DNA from: CALODP01 sp942492055
GTDB lineage: Bacteria; Bacteroidota; Ignavibacteria; Ignavibacteriales; Melioribacteraceae
Length of the DNA: 64,000 bases
NCBI GenBank assembly: GCA_942492055.1
Contig: CALODP010000019.1
Coordinates: forward strand, 496,001 to 560,000
Direction of reading: 5' to 3'
This document shows positions 10,505 to 19,343 of this stretch, piece by piece (the stretch's first letter is position 1; the number at the start of each line of letters is the position of its first letter). The position numbers were made by a program, and so were the translations under genes. The notes beneath the pieces are model-generated. The model made no database searches. It was not told where the DNA came from and worked only from the letters and a program-made list of their open reading frames with translations.

Positions 10505-10512
10505 CAAATTTA
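10505..10512 (-). promoter_or_regulatory. Candidate promoter -7 element for the macroglobulin-amidase-pbpC operon
   Basis: On the minus strand, TAAATTTG fits the Bacteroidota TAnnTTTG element and lies about 35 bases upstream of the macroglobulin start codon. No convincing TTTG/TTGACA partner is seen at the right distance, so this is weak. Confidence 0.3.
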
Positions 10513-10592
10513 TGGATAATATAATTCTTTTAGTATTGAATACAACAGTGTGCCATATTTTTCTCTTCAAAATTTCCGGTAAATTACCTCGT

Positions 10593-10636
10593 AGCTCTTA
10601 GAAAGATAATGTATGCTACAAATATTACTAAGAGCT
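10593..10636. repeat. Perfect 9-bp inverted repeat in gene-free DNA
   Basis: AGCTCTTAG (10593-10601) is exactly repeated in reverse complement as CTAAGAGCT (10628-10636), followed by TTTTGG. The loop is 26 bases. No gene ends here, so it is either a terminator remnant, an operator or chance. The rest of 10473-10964 shows no gene or RNA that I recognise. Confidence 0.35.
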
Positions 10637-10964
10637 TTTGGTAAAGATACGGCACCGTTAAAACACCTTTAATTAGTCTACAAAAGCATGAATAACTTGG
10701 GTTGTAATCCAATATCGGAATGGGGGCTTATATATAATCAACTATTTATTATATTTGAAGAAAGAATCTTGAAACCATAATGAACTGACACCTTCTTTGA
10801 ACAGAGCCGAAAATCGATAAAACATTACTTATCTCTAATATAGCACCAGAAAAAAACAATAACACAACCGATTAATTTCTACACGAGACAAATTAACATA
10901 ACACCGTCCCCAAATAAAACAATACCGCGCCTATAGAAAACTATAATGAGTCAGAAAAATGAAA

Positions 10965-11299
10965 CACTGCGTCAGACTCAGTCCCTTGTTTTTGTGCCGT
11001 AATGTCTCATTTTGATACCGTATTGCCATTTTAAAGTGACGTAGTCCCATTTTTTCGCGGCTCAGTTCCATTTTCGAGTGACGTAGCCTCATTTTTATCC
11101 GACGCAGTATCATGTTTTTCTACTGCAGTGCTCTGTTTTTGTGCGGCAGCGTCATTTTAAATTCCCTCGCGCTATGCTATTCAGCCGCATCACTTTTTGT
11201 CTCCGTCGCAGTGCCATTCTTTTTCGACGTGGTAACTTTTTTTCGTGCTACAGTGGCATTTTATTATGGCGCAGTACCGAATTATTGTGTCGCAGCGTA
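10965..11299. repeat. Degenerate 21-bp periodic array A (about 16 units)
   Basis: Cutting the sequence every 21 bases from 10965 aligns units with the pattern ATTTT, then about five variable bases, then GACGCAGT.CC. Examples begin at 11028, 11049, 11070, 11091, 11237 and 11258. Only one register slip (a 20-base unit near 11175-11194) is seen in 335 bases. Individual units differ at many positions, so this is not a young tandem duplication. A minus-strand reading frame at 10931-11113 translates it as seven-residue repeats (for example RHSKMEL, REKMGLRHF), but it has no credible ribosome site. T-tracts recur every two helical turns, which would favour a bent helix. Function unknown. Confidence 0.75.
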
Positions 11300-11332
11300 A
11301 TTAATTTAGTAAACAGAACTACAATTCACCTC

Positions 11333-12238
11333 TCATTTGGGAAAATAGAAAAGTCTTAATCCCGAAATTTCTGTTCTTAATTTGTAGACGGCGTTGGTTT
11401 CGTCTTCGGTAATATAGAGAGTTTTCATATCCTCGCCGGCAAATTCAACATTACTCGGTTTTTTACCAGGAGTAGCAATTTTTTGAATAATGTCTCCTTC
11501 TTTATTGATAACTATAATCGCTCCGCCACCGAAATGGCCGACATACAAATTTTCTTCAACGTCGAAAGCTATTCCGTCCGGATCACCACCGGGAAGCTCG
11601 ACAAATATTTCTCTGGCGTAGAGCTTTCCTTCTTCGTCAATTTTAAACTTGGAAACAGAGTTGATCGCCGATTCACAAACATAGAGCTCCTTCCCGTCGG
11701 CAGTGAAGGCAAGTCCGTTTGAAAAAGCAAGGTTATCCGCTGCAAGAACCACCTCTTGAGTCTCTTTTCGAATCATGAAGACTCTTCCGTCTCGCTCTTC
11801 ACTACTGTAGGCGTTCGGATCTGTGAAATATAGGTTCCCGGCAGGATCGAAAGCCAAATCGTTCGGACGATTAAATCTTTTTCCCTCAAAACCATCCGCA
11901 ACCATTTCGCAATTACCCGCTTCATCAAAACGAACAATGGCTCCTACTCCGAAATCGCAAGCATATAGGTATCCGTCCTTACCGAAGGCCATACCATTTG
12001 TACTTCCGAAATTAAAAGGGGAAGTTTCTTTCTTTACAAATTCCGAAGGTATGTCGTTATCCAATTTTAATATCCAATCCGATTTACAATTTGATACATA
12101 GAGGGAACTCTTTCCGTCCCATGCCGGGCCTTCGGGAAAACTTAATCCATCCGCTACTTTCTCGAATTTAGATTCATTAACTATCGGCGCGCTTGCCAAT
12201 CCGACACAGGCGATAACGTTTAAGATCGAACTCATCAT
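11333..12238 (-). CDS. SMP-30/gluconolactonase/LRE-like beta-propeller protein
   Basis: The 301-residue protein carries repeated beta-propeller blades typical of the SMP-30/gluconolaconase family: GLSFPEGPAWDGKSSLYVSN, STNGMAFGKDGYLYACDFG, RPNDLAFDPAGNLYFTDP, SNGLAFTADGKELYV and PDGIAFDVEENLYV. The metal ligands expected in this family (Glu in FPEGPAW, Asn in RPNDLAF, Asn-Gly in SNGLAF, Asp in DGIAF) are present, so a lactonase or related esterase activity is plausible. The short hydrophobic N-terminus (MMSSILNVIACVGLASAP) could be a weak signal sequence. It is followed on the same strand by array A and has a separate upstream gap from the T9SS gene. The substrate cannot be assigned. Confidence 0.82.
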   Translation of the reverse strand: MMSSILNVIACVGLASAPIVNESKFEKVADGLSFPEGPAWDGKSSLYVSNCKSDWILKLDNDIPSEFVKKETSPFNFGSTNGMAFGKDGYLYACDFGVGAIVRFDEAGNCEMVADGFEGKRFNRPNDLAFDPAGNLYFTDPNAYSSEERDGRVFMIRKETQEVVLAADNLAFSNGLAFTADGKELYVCESAINSVSKFKIDEEGKLYAREIFVELPGGDPDGIAFDVEENLYVGHFGGGAIIVINKEGDIIQKIATPGKKPSNVEFAGEDMKTLYITEDETNAVYKLRTEISGLRLFYFPK

Positions 12239-12302
12239 TCATTTCTCCTCATAAAAATTGTTACCGCAAAATAGTAATACTAATTGTGAATTGTCCTAAA
12301 TT

Positions 12303-13487
12303 CTATTTCATCAATATTATTTTCCGGGTATTAGAGAATTTATATTTACCGTCGGTAGAAACAGCTATCATCTTAATAAAATAAACACCGGAAGCGTATT
12401 GACTCCCGTTCCATTCTTTCGAATAAACACCAGCTTTATTGAATTGATTTTCAAGATTTTCGATCTTTTCCCCAAGTGAGTTATAAACCACCAGAAGAAT
12501 ATTGCTATCGAAGGGAAGAGAATAGTTGAAGCACGTAGTCGGGTTAAACGGATTAGGGTAATTATTTCCCAATGAATAACCGGTTATAGGTGCGCCTTCT
12601 TCATCAACAGAAACAGGAAAGAGATCGTTTATCGTAAAATCGACCCAGAATAACCCCTGACAATTGGGTATTTCCTTTAGTAATGCGTCTCCTATTGTTT
12701 GCATCGGATCGTCGAAAGCCGAGTACCATTTTTTATCAGCTTTATACCCGAATTGAAAAGCGACCGGATTGGGTTTGAAATTATCTCCCCATGCTTTGAA
12801 TTCTTTCTTCATGAGATCGAACTCTTTACCGGCACCCATCCAATTGAAATCTTGGCTGTCGTCCACAAAAATTATATCCCCACGATATGTAGGTGGCATC
12901 CATGACTGACTGAAATGTTTTACAAAAAGAGTATAGGAAGTATCGATCGACTTGAGCTTTGCTTCCCATTTCGCGGGTGTAGCGTCGTCAAGTTTCTGTC
13001 CCATCTTGAATTTATTGGCAATATACCACTCGATATCAACACCGAATCCTATAACACATTCGTGATGCTTATATCTGTTTAACACAATCTCCATCAGCTC
13101 TTCTATATCGGCCTCCCCCGGTTCAACCTGTAGCCATACTTTAAGCCCGTTCCGATCAAAGTAATTGAGATACTCCTCATTCTTATCGACACTTTGAAAC
13201 CACATCTTCTCGTGAGTTCCTGATGGGGCAGGGAATGTTAGCTGAGTTATTCCGTCATCAATATATAAACTTACGATCCATAAACCTGCAGGCTGAGCAT
13301 CATTGAATTTCGAAGACAAATCAATAGCTGTGTTATTCCAGTATTTCGGTGAAGGAAACTCCCGATTGGGATAGCTACCAAGTATACGGGAGGCTCTTAC
13401 TCCCACATGCAATTGATTTGCTTCATTATCGGATTGAGCGAATTGGATAATAGAAGTGAACAAAAAGATAATTAAAAATGCTCGCAC
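12303..13487 (-). CDS. T9SS-secreted protein of unknown function, possibly a TIM-barrel glycosidase relative
   Basis: I choose the GTG at 13487 as start because AAAGGGGGA lies just before it and the protein then begins with a clear signal peptide (VRAFLIIFLFTSIIQFAQS). A longer open frame to 13592 lacks this logic. The mature part (about residues 20-300) has segments reminiscent of a barrel enzyme, such as GLKVWLQVEPGEADIEEL, VIGFGVDIEWY and GDIIFVDDSQDFNW, but I do not recognise a family. The last 80 or so residues are a type IX secretion sorting domain: NNYPNPFNPTT, then LVVYNSLGEKIENL, then ASGVYFIKM and a basic end. It is thus exported across the outer membrane and anchored or released. 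It precedes the M1 aminopeptidase gene in no tight operon. Confidence 0.72.
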   Translation of the reverse strand: MRAFLIIFLFTSIIQFAQSDNEANQLHVGVRASRILGSYPNREFPSPKYWNNTAIDLSSKFNDAQPAGLWIVSLYIDDGITQLTFPAPSGTHEKMWFQSVDKNEEYLNYFDRNGLKVWLQVEPGEADIEELMEIVLNRYKHHECVIGFGVDIEWYIANKFKMGQKLDDATPAKWEAKLKSIDTSYTLFVKHFSQSWMPPTYRGDIIFVDDSQDFNWMGAGKEFDLMKKEFKAWGDNFKPNPVAFQFGYKADKKWYSAFDDPMQTIGDALLKEIPNCQGLFWVDFTINDLFPVSVDEEGAPITGYSLGNNYPNPFNPTTCFNYSLPFDSNILLVVYNSLGEKIENLENQFNKAGVYSKEWNGSQYASGVYFIKMIAVSTDGKYKFSNTRKIILMK

Positions 13488-13661
13488 GGATTCCCCCTTT
13501 GATATTATTGTATTTGGCAAATCTAATATCGATTTGCCCTTACTACCAAAGGAGAAATTTTGTTTTAAATAATCTGTGCATTTATCAGTCACGGATCATT
13601 ATATTTGCGATTTCAAAATAACCATTACTTTCAAACAGATATAGCCCATTTCCCAGCTTCC

Positions 13662-15617
13662 CTATTTCAGCAACAACATTTTTTTTGTATCGGAAAACTT
13701 TTTAGATTCGATCGAATATAGATATACACCGCTTGCTAGCCCTATTCCATCGAAATCCGCATAATGAATTCCCTGCTTTTCCCTAACACCTTTTTTAAGA
13801 GTACTCATTTCTCTTCCCAGCGTATTAAAAACTCTTATCGTAACTTCTGTCTCCTCCGCGAGGTAATACTTTATTCTCGTAGAAGGATTAAAGGGATTTG
13901 GAAAATTCTGAAACAGTCTGTAATCACTTAACAAAATACCCTCATCTGAGGGTTCAGTAGCTGACCTTATGTCTTTCAACACCCAATTATCCGGATCCAA
14001 CTTCACATTAATCGGTTTATCATTCAGAACTAACTCTGTGATAGTTAATTCACCGCTCTGCATAATCGTAATCAATGTATCTTCGTTTTCGGTTACAATT
14101 TTTATTTGCAAAGGCATTTGGAAAAATTGCGGAGAGGTATTCTGATCTTGGATAATAGATAATCCAACTTCATATTTATTATCATTATTTTTGAAATAGT
14201 TCCAATCGAGAGAATAGGTCGGATAGTTCTCGCCGTAAATCCATTGTGAAAAAAAATAGTCAAGTTCCATACCCGATATTTCTTCGGCGACTCTTTTAAA
14301 ATCTTCGGTTAACGCAACGTTATAAGATAGTTCCGGATCATTAAGATATGCCCTGAGAATGTTAAAGAAAACTTCTTTTCCAACAATTCCGCGTAACATA
14401 TGAAGAACAACTGCTCCTTTATGGTAACTTCTTCGTGAATCGAAAATTTCGCCAACCGAACTAATATCTTTAACCCATATTGATCCCTTGGCGCCTTTAG
14501 ATATTGCCAAATCGTCTCTCATATGTTTATGGTATCCATCTATACCACTCTTTGCTTCCGTATATATGGCTTCAGCATATGTCGCAAAGCCTTCATTAAG
14601 CCAAATATTTTCCCAATTCTCGCAAGTTACCATATCCCCGAACCATTGATGTGCCAATTCATGAGCCACCAGATATTCACTAAATCCACCCATGGAAGAG
14701 ATGGTTTGATGTTCCATACCACCGCCCCAACCGAATTGAGCATGACCATATTTTTCCCTAATAAATGGGTATAACCCAAATCTGTCGGAAAAGATCTCTA
14801 ACATATTCACTGTACGATCAAGGTCTTTCTTCATAGAATCGCTAAACTTTTCAGGGTATACATAATGAGAAACCTTCATTGTATCTTGACCATCATTATA
14901 AACGAAATAATTTTCATAGAGCTGATAATTTGTTATAGCTATTGAAATCAGATAATGAGCAATTGGATATGAAGTGTGCCAATTATAGGTATGAGTTCCG
15001 TCATTATTGTCTAATACCTCTGTAATAATTCCGTTTGAAACGGGGGTAAGATAATTTGAGCATGTTATGCGAATATTCGCCGAATCGGCTTTGTCAGCAG
15101 GAGTATCTTTGCATGGCCACCAATCACTTGCGCCGTAAGGTTCACTGAGGCTCCAAATAACAGGGGAACCATTGTGAGTGGCAAACTCGAAACTTCCGAA
15201 TCCGGATGTCCCGGGCTTACCGGAATATTCTATCTTAACTTTGAATTCTTGGTTTAGGGTATAAGGTTGCTCCAAAGAGATGTTTATAACTCCCTCCTTA
15301 TGCAGATATGGAAGTACTGTATTATTGCTAGTAATTTTAATTACTTTCAGGCTATTTTGCAGATCAATCTTTATCTCGCTAAGTTGATCTTTTTTACTCT
15401 TTCCTACTATTGTTACATTTCCTGAAATAGTTTCAGTCTTCTCGTCAATTACAAGATCAAGCATATAATAAGTTACATCGATTTCCGAATCTCCAGGATA
15501 AAAGGCTGTTATTCCCGACATAGGAAGCATTCTTCCTTTTACCTCCTTTTTCAAACTTTGCCCGGATATAATTCCGGTAACAAGTAATAATAGAAGAACA
15601 GGTAATAACTTACTCAT
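13662..15617 (-). CDS. Secreted M1 family zinc aminopeptidase with T9SS sorting domain
   Basis: The protein has 651 residues. After a signal peptide (about 1-20) comes the M1 saddle-like N-terminal domain and then the gluzincin catalytic domain. The zinc motif HELAH is at 319-323 and the third ligand is Glu342 in NEGFATYAEA, 18 residues after the last His. The substrate-binding motif GGMEHQT (instead of the usual GAMEN) lies about 15-20 residues before the zinc site. The C-terminal 80 residues (FQNFPNPFNPSTRIKYYL onward, ending in a basic tail) are a type IX secretion sorting domain. The protein is therefore a surface or secreted peptidase feeding on extracellular peptides. It stands alone, separated by a terminator from the decarboxylase operon upstream on the same strand. 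Confidence 0.93.
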   Translation of the reverse strand: MSKLLPVLLLLLVTGIISGQSLKKEVKGRMLPMSGITAFYPGDSEIDVTYYMLDLVIDEKTETISGNVTIVGKSKKDQLSEIKIDLQNSLKVIKITSNNTVLPYLHKEGVINISLEQPYTLNQEFKVKIEYSGKPGTSGFGSFEFATHNGSPVIWSLSEPYGASDWWPCKDTPADKADSANIRITCSNYLTPVSNGIITEVLDNNDGTHTYNWHTSYPIAHYLISIAITNYQLYENYFVYNDGQDTMKVSHYVYPEKFSDSMKKDLDRTVNMLEIFSDRFGLYPFIREKYGHAQFGWGGGMEHQTISSMGGFSEYLVAHELAHQWFGDMVTCENWENIWLNEGFATYAEAIYTEAKSGIDGYHKHMRDDLAISKGAKGSIWVKDISSVGEIFDSRRSYHKGAVVLHMLRGIVGKEVFFNILRAYLNDPELSYNVALTEDFKRVAEEISGMELDYFFSQWIYGENYPTYSLDWNYFKNNDNKYEVGLSIIQDQNTSPQFFQMPLQIKIVTENEDTLITIMQSGELTITELVLNDKPINVKLDPDNWVLKDIRSATEPSDEGILLSDYRLFQNFPNPFNPSTRIKYYLAEETEVTIRVFNTLGREMSTLKKGVREKQGIHYADFDGIGLASGVYLYSIESKKFSDTKKMLLLK

Positions 15618-15702
15618 GATAACCTCAATTAAGATAAAGGATAATAAGAAATTTCATAAGAAATGGAAACGGACGAAATTGAGATAAGTTCTTTAAAACA
15701 AA

Positions 15703-15730
15703 AAAATCCCGTCACAAGGACGGGATTTTA
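15703..15730 (-). terminator. Rho-independent terminator of the methylmalonyl-CoA decarboxylase operon
   Basis: AAAATCCCGTC and GACGGGATTTT form a perfect 11-bp stem around ACAAG, with T-rich flanks on either strand. It lies 23 bases after the stop of the last operon gene. Confidence 0.88.
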
Positions 15731-15752
15731 ATCTATCGTATAACAATAAAGA

Positions 15753-16898
15753 TTATACTAAGTGGAATAAGAATCCCATTAAGATACCGGCACCAACTGC
15801 CGAGCCAATAACTCCGGATACGTTAGGAGCCATAGCGTGCATAAGCAAATAGTTGGTTGGATCTTCTTCGAGTCCCATGTTGTGAACAACACGAGCACTA
15901 TCAGGAACCGCGGAAACACCGGCAGCACCGATCATAGGATTCAACTTATTATCATCTTTAAGGAATACATTCATGAGTTTGGCAAACAAAACACCACCGG
16001 CGGTTGCAACCATAAAGGAAGCAGCACCTAGAACAAATATTCCAATTGATTCTGGAGTCAAGAAAGTAGTTGCCTGAGTTGAAGCACCCACAGTAAGTCC
16101 CAAAAGAATTGTAACAATATCAATCAATGGCTTACTTGCGGTATCAGCCAATCTCTTAGTAACACCGGATTCTTTCAATAAATTACCGAAGAACAACATT
16201 CCCAATAATGGAAGCGCTCCCGGTGAAATGAAAGTAGTCAATAATAACCCAACAATCGGGAAAATTATTTTTTCCAATTTTGAAACCGCTCTTGGAGGTT
16301 TCATTTTTATTTTTCTTTCGGCCTTTGAAGTAAGCAACTTGATAATAGGCGGTTGAATAACAGGTACAAGCGCCATATATGAATAAGCCGCAATAGCTAT
16401 AGCGCCCAATAATTCAGGAGCTAATTTTGAAGACAAAAAGATCGCTGTAGGACCATCGGCACCACCGATGATACCAATAGCAGCAGCTTGTTCCGGTGAA
16501 AATCCCATAGCCAAAGCAGCCATAAAGGTTAAAAATATACCGATTTGCGCAGCTGCTCCTAGCAACATCAACTTAGGATTAGAAAGCAAAGCGGAGAAAT
16601 CCGTCATCGCCCCGATTCCCAAGAAAATAAGCGGTGGATAAACACCATACTTCACACCGAAGTAAAGATAATTCAAAACACTACCTTGTTCGTAGATACC
16701 TAACTGCAAGCCGACATTTTCCATAAAAGGAATGTTTCCGACAAGAATACCGAATCCGATTGGAACAAGCAGCAGCGGCTCATAGTCTTTGGCAATAGCC
16801 AAGTATATGAAGAAGATACCTACAAGTATCATTACCAGGTGACCAATTGTGACGTTGGCAAAACCTGTAAATTGCAGAAACTGCTCTATACCTTGCAT
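15753..16898 (-). CDS. mmdB: Na+-pumping decarboxylase beta subunit (OadB/MmdB family)
   Basis: Integral membrane subunit of 381 residues that couples decarboxylation of carboxybiotin to Na+ export. The sequence is hydrophobic, with about nine to eleven helices. It contains the signature GGADGPTAIFLSSKLAPELLGAIAIAAYSYM region (read in two pieces), and the conserved C-terminal NPMIGAAGVSAVPDSARVVH, where Ser and Asp residues are implicated in Na+ binding in the family. Length is normal for methylmalonyl-CoA, glutaconyl-CoA and oxaloacetate decarboxylase beta chains. The beta chain alone does not reveal the acyl-CoA. The neighbouring mmdA-type carboxyltransferase and methylmalonyl-CoA epimerase point to methylmalonyl-CoA. 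It starts 3 bases after the biotin carrier gene. Confidence 0.93.
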   Translation of the reverse strand: MQGIEQFLQFTGFANVTIGHLVMILVGIFFIYLAIAKDYEPLLLVPIGFGILVGNIPFMENVGLQLGIYEQGSVLNYLYFGVKYGVYPPLIFLGIGAMTDFSALLSNPKLMLLGAAAQIGIFLTFMAALAMGFSPEQAAAIGIIGGADGPTAIFLSSKLAPELLGAIAIAAYSYMALVPVIQPPIIKLLTSKAERKIKMKPPRAVSKLEKIIFPIVGLLLTTFISPGALPLLGMLFFGNLLKESGVTKRLADTASKPLIDIVTILLGLTVGASTQATTFLTPESIGIFVLGAASFMVATAGGVLFAKLMNVFLKDDNKLNPMIGAAGVSAVPDSARVVHNMGLEEDPTNYLLMHAMAPNVSGVIGSAVGAGILMGFLFHLV

Positions 16899-16901
16899 TA
16901 A

Positions 16902-17339
16902 TTAACTCCCTATTTCAACTAAAAGATCACCTTCCAAAACAGAATCTCCGTTCTGAACTTTCAACGAAGTAACAGTACCTTCTCTGTCAGCTTTGATATT
17001 GTTTTCCATCTTCATTGCTTCCATGATAAGTAATGTATCTCCAGCCTTTACGGAATCCCCTTCCTTAACCTTAATTTCTAATATGGTTCCAGGAAGCGGA
17101 GCATTAATTCCGCCTGATCCTTTACGAGCGGAAGGTTTATTTGTCTTGGCTTTGTCCGCTTGCGAAGAAGGAACAGCAGTAGCACGAACCAATTTAGGAG
17201 TTTTACTTATTTTCTTTTCCAGTTCTACTTCTACTTCATATTTCGAACCGTTGACCTCGATTTCAGCAATACTATCTTCCATGCTCAGAATCTCGACGTC
17301 ATATTTATTTCCTCTTATACTGAACTTAAATTTCTTCAT
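16902..17339 (-). CDS. mmdC: Biotin carboxyl carrier subunit of the decarboxylase
   Basis: A 145-residue carrier that moves CO2 as carboxybiotin from the carboxyltransferase to the membrane beta subunit. An N-terminal beta-rich part (1-50) is joined by a Pro/Ala/Lys-rich linker (about 51-78) to a biotinyl domain (79-145). The biotin-accepting lysine is Lys110 in EAMKMEN, and GTILEIKVKEGDSVKAGDTL shows the usual hammerhead fold. It lies 12 bases after the gamma/delta-subunit gene and 3 bases before mmdB, within the five-gene operon. Confidence 0.92.
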   Translation of the reverse strand: MKKFKFSIRGNKYDVEILSMEDSIAEIEVNGSKYEVEVELEKKISKTPKLVRATAVPSSQADKAKTNKPSARKGSGGINAPLPGTILEIKVKEGDSVKAGDTLLIMEAMKMENNIKADREGTVTSLKVQNGDSVLEGDLLVEIGS

Positions 17340-17351
17340 CTTATTACCAAA

Positions 17352-17711
17352 CTATTTTTTTATAGGATATTGTCTTAAACCATAAAGTTTAGAGCTCCAA
17401 GGTGAGTAGGGTCTCTGAACTTTTTTAATTGTCAATACAGTATTTTCTATATCGTGAATCTCTTCAAAATGTAAGTGAATAGCCATCGCAATAGCCGCAT
17501 TTACTTCACCGGAAACGGAAATATCTTCCATTTCTGCCGAAGAGGTATCACCTTTCTCCTGAAGCCTTTTTCTTTGCTTGATGGTAAGAACTGTTTTCAA
17601 TTGTGATACAACAAACGCCAAGATAACCAAGGCGAAAAAAACAATAATATAACCAACTACTGAAATCAGAATACCATCGCCTGCAATAATTTTATCTAAT
17701 ATTTCAGACAT
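17352..17711 (-). CDS. mmdD: OadG-type small membrane subunit (gamma/delta chain) of the decarboxylase
   Basis: The 119-residue protein has a single N-terminal membrane helix (about residues 14-36, GILISVVGYIIVFFALVILAF) and a soluble tail. The tail contains GEVNAAIAMAIHLHFEEIHD, a motif found in many OadG/MmdD-like subunits of Bacteroidota, and ends in a short basic region. In this complex the small subunit holds the carboxyltransferase on the membrane beta subunit. Position (between mmdA, 12 bases upstream, and the biotin carrier, 12 bases downstream) supports the call more than sequence does, since the family is poorly conserved. Confidence 0.85.
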   Translation of the reverse strand: MSEILDKIIAGDGILISVVGYIIVFFALVILAFVVSQLKTVLTIKQRKRLQEKGDTSSAEMEDISVSGEVNAAIAMAIHLHFEEIHDIENTVLTIKKVQRPYSPWSSKLYGLRQYPIKK

Positions 17712-17723
17712 CTCTCATCCTTA

Positions 17724-19283
17724 TTATAATGGTATGTTCGAATGTTTTTTAGGTGGATTCTGATCCTTTTTAGTAGCTAACATCTGCAAAGCTCTGATGA
17801 TTCTGAACCTAGTGTTTCTCGGTTCGATCACATCGTCAATATAACCATACTGAGCGGCAACATATGGATTAGCGAACTTATCCTTATATTCTTTCTCTTT
17901 TTCTGCCAAGAATGTTGCTCTTTCTTCTTCGCTTTCTATTTCTTTTAGCTTTCTGGCCTGAAGAACTTCAATAGCTCCCTTAGGACCCATTACAGCGATT
18001 TCAGCGTTTGGCCAAGCATAATTAATATCACCTCTTAAGTGTTTGGAGCTCATTACGTCGTAAGCACCACCGTATGCCTTTCTGAGAATGATAGTAACTT
18101 TAGGAACAGTAGCTTCACCGTATGCGAACAATAATTTCGCGCCGTGAATAATAATACCACCATATTCCTGAGCTGTACCAGGCAAGAATCCCGGAACGTC
18201 AACCAAAGTAACCAAAGGAATATTGAAAGCGTCGCAGAAGCGAACAAATCTTGCGGCTTTTCTTGATGCGTTAATATCAAGAACGCCTGCCAAGTAGTTT
18301 GGTTGGTTTGCGATAATACCGGCAGAAATACCGTTGAATTTCGCAAAACCGGTAACAATGTTAGGAGCGTAATTTCTCTGAACTTCCAAGAATTCATTGC
18401 CATCGGCAATTGAGTAAATCACGTCTTTTACATCATAAGGTTTATTAGGATTATCTGGAATGATTTCGTTGAGTGCATCGTCGAGTCTGTCAATCGGATC
18501 ATCGTTAACAGTTAACGGCGGTTCTTCCATGTTGTTCTGAGGAAGATAGCTCATCAACTTTCTGATTAAGGAAATACCTTCTTGTTCATCTTCGGCTACA
18601 AAGTGAGTAACACCGGATTTAGCTGAATGGATACTTGCCCCACCCAAATCTTCTGTACTTACTGTCTCACCGGTTACGGTTTTTACAACCTTAGGACCTG
18701 TTACGAACATGTAACTAGTGCCTTTAGTCATAATAGTGAAGTCAGTTAGAGCCGGAGAATAAACAGCGCCACCGGCACAAGGGCCAAAGATAGCTGATAT
18801 CTGAGGAATAACACCGGAAGCCATGATGTTTCTCTGGAATATTTCGGCGTATCCGCCTAAGCTCTTAACACCTTCCTGAATTCTGGCACCACCGGAATCA
18901 TTAATACCGATAAGAGGAGCACCAACTTTCATTGCTTTATCCATTACCTTACAGATTTTCTGAGCAAAAGTCTCAGAAAGAGATCCTCCGAAAACAGTAA
19001 AGTCCTGAGAGAAGATGTAAACCAATCTTCCGTCTATAGTACCATATCCGGTGACAACACCATCACCAAGGTAAGATTGTTTGTCTAGACCGAAGTCTGT
19101 AGTTCTGTGTGTTACGAACATATCGAATTCTTCAAAACTACCTTCATCAAGAAGCATTTCGATTCTTTCGCGGGCGGTATACTTTCCTTTCGCATGTTGT
19201 GATTCGATTCTTTTCTCACCACCGCCAAGACGCGCCTTATCTCGCATCTCCATCAATTCTTTAATTTTCTCTTGCATTGCCAT
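17724..19283 (-). CDS. mmdA: Acyl-CoA carboxyltransferase subunit, methylmalonyl-CoA decarboxylase alpha chain (MmdA)
   Basis: Cytosolic carboxyltransferase of 519 residues that moves CO2 from methylmalonyl-CoA to biotin. It has the two crotonase-like halves of the family. The N-terminal half has GGSLSETFAQKICKVMDKA, INDSGGARIQEGVKSLGGYAEIF and GPCAGGAVYSPALTDF. The C-terminal half has ITLVDVPGFLPGTAQEYGGI (here written LVTLVDVPGFLPG) and RKAYGGAYDVMSSKHLRGD. The PccB/MmdA family also includes propionyl-CoA carboxylase beta chains. The attached membrane beta subunit favours the decarboxylating, Na+-exporting direction. The epimerase gene lies 60 bases upstream and mmdD 12 bases downstream. 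Start codon either 19283 or the second ATG at 19277. Confidence 0.93.
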   Translation of the reverse strand: MAMQEKIKELMEMRDKARLGGGEKRIESQHAKGKYTARERIEMLLDEGSFEEFDMFVTHRTTDFGLDKQSYLGDGVVTGYGTIDGRLVYIFSQDFTVFGGSLSETFAQKICKVMDKAMKVGAPLIGINDSGGARIQEGVKSLGGYAEIFQRNIMASGVIPQISAIFGPCAGGAVYSPALTDFTIMTKGTSYMFVTGPKVVKTVTGETVSTEDLGGASIHSAKSGVTHFVAEDEQEGISLIRKLMSYLPQNNMEEPPLTVNDDPIDRLDDALNEIIPDNPNKPYDVKDVIYSIADGNEFLEVQRNYAPNIVTGFAKFNGISAGIIANQPNYLAGVLDINASRKAARFVRFCDAFNIPLVTLVDVPGFLPGTAQEYGGIIIHGAKLLFAYGEATVPKVTIILRKAYGGAYDVMSSKHLRGDINYAWPNAEIAVMGPKGAIEVLQARKLKEIESEEERATFLAEKEKEYKDKFANPYVAAQYGYIDDVIEPRNTRFRIIRALQMLATKKDQNPPKKHSNIPL

Positions 19284-19343
19284 TTTTGATCCGTTAGCCT
19301 CTTAGCTATTTATTTAATCAATTGATTAATAATTGTAAAAAAA

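Noticed and set aside
10931..11113. Minus-strand frame with seven-residue repeats as a small coiled-coil gene
   Set aside because: It follows only from the 21-bp period of array A; no ribosome site, and it ends outside the array in unrelated sequence.
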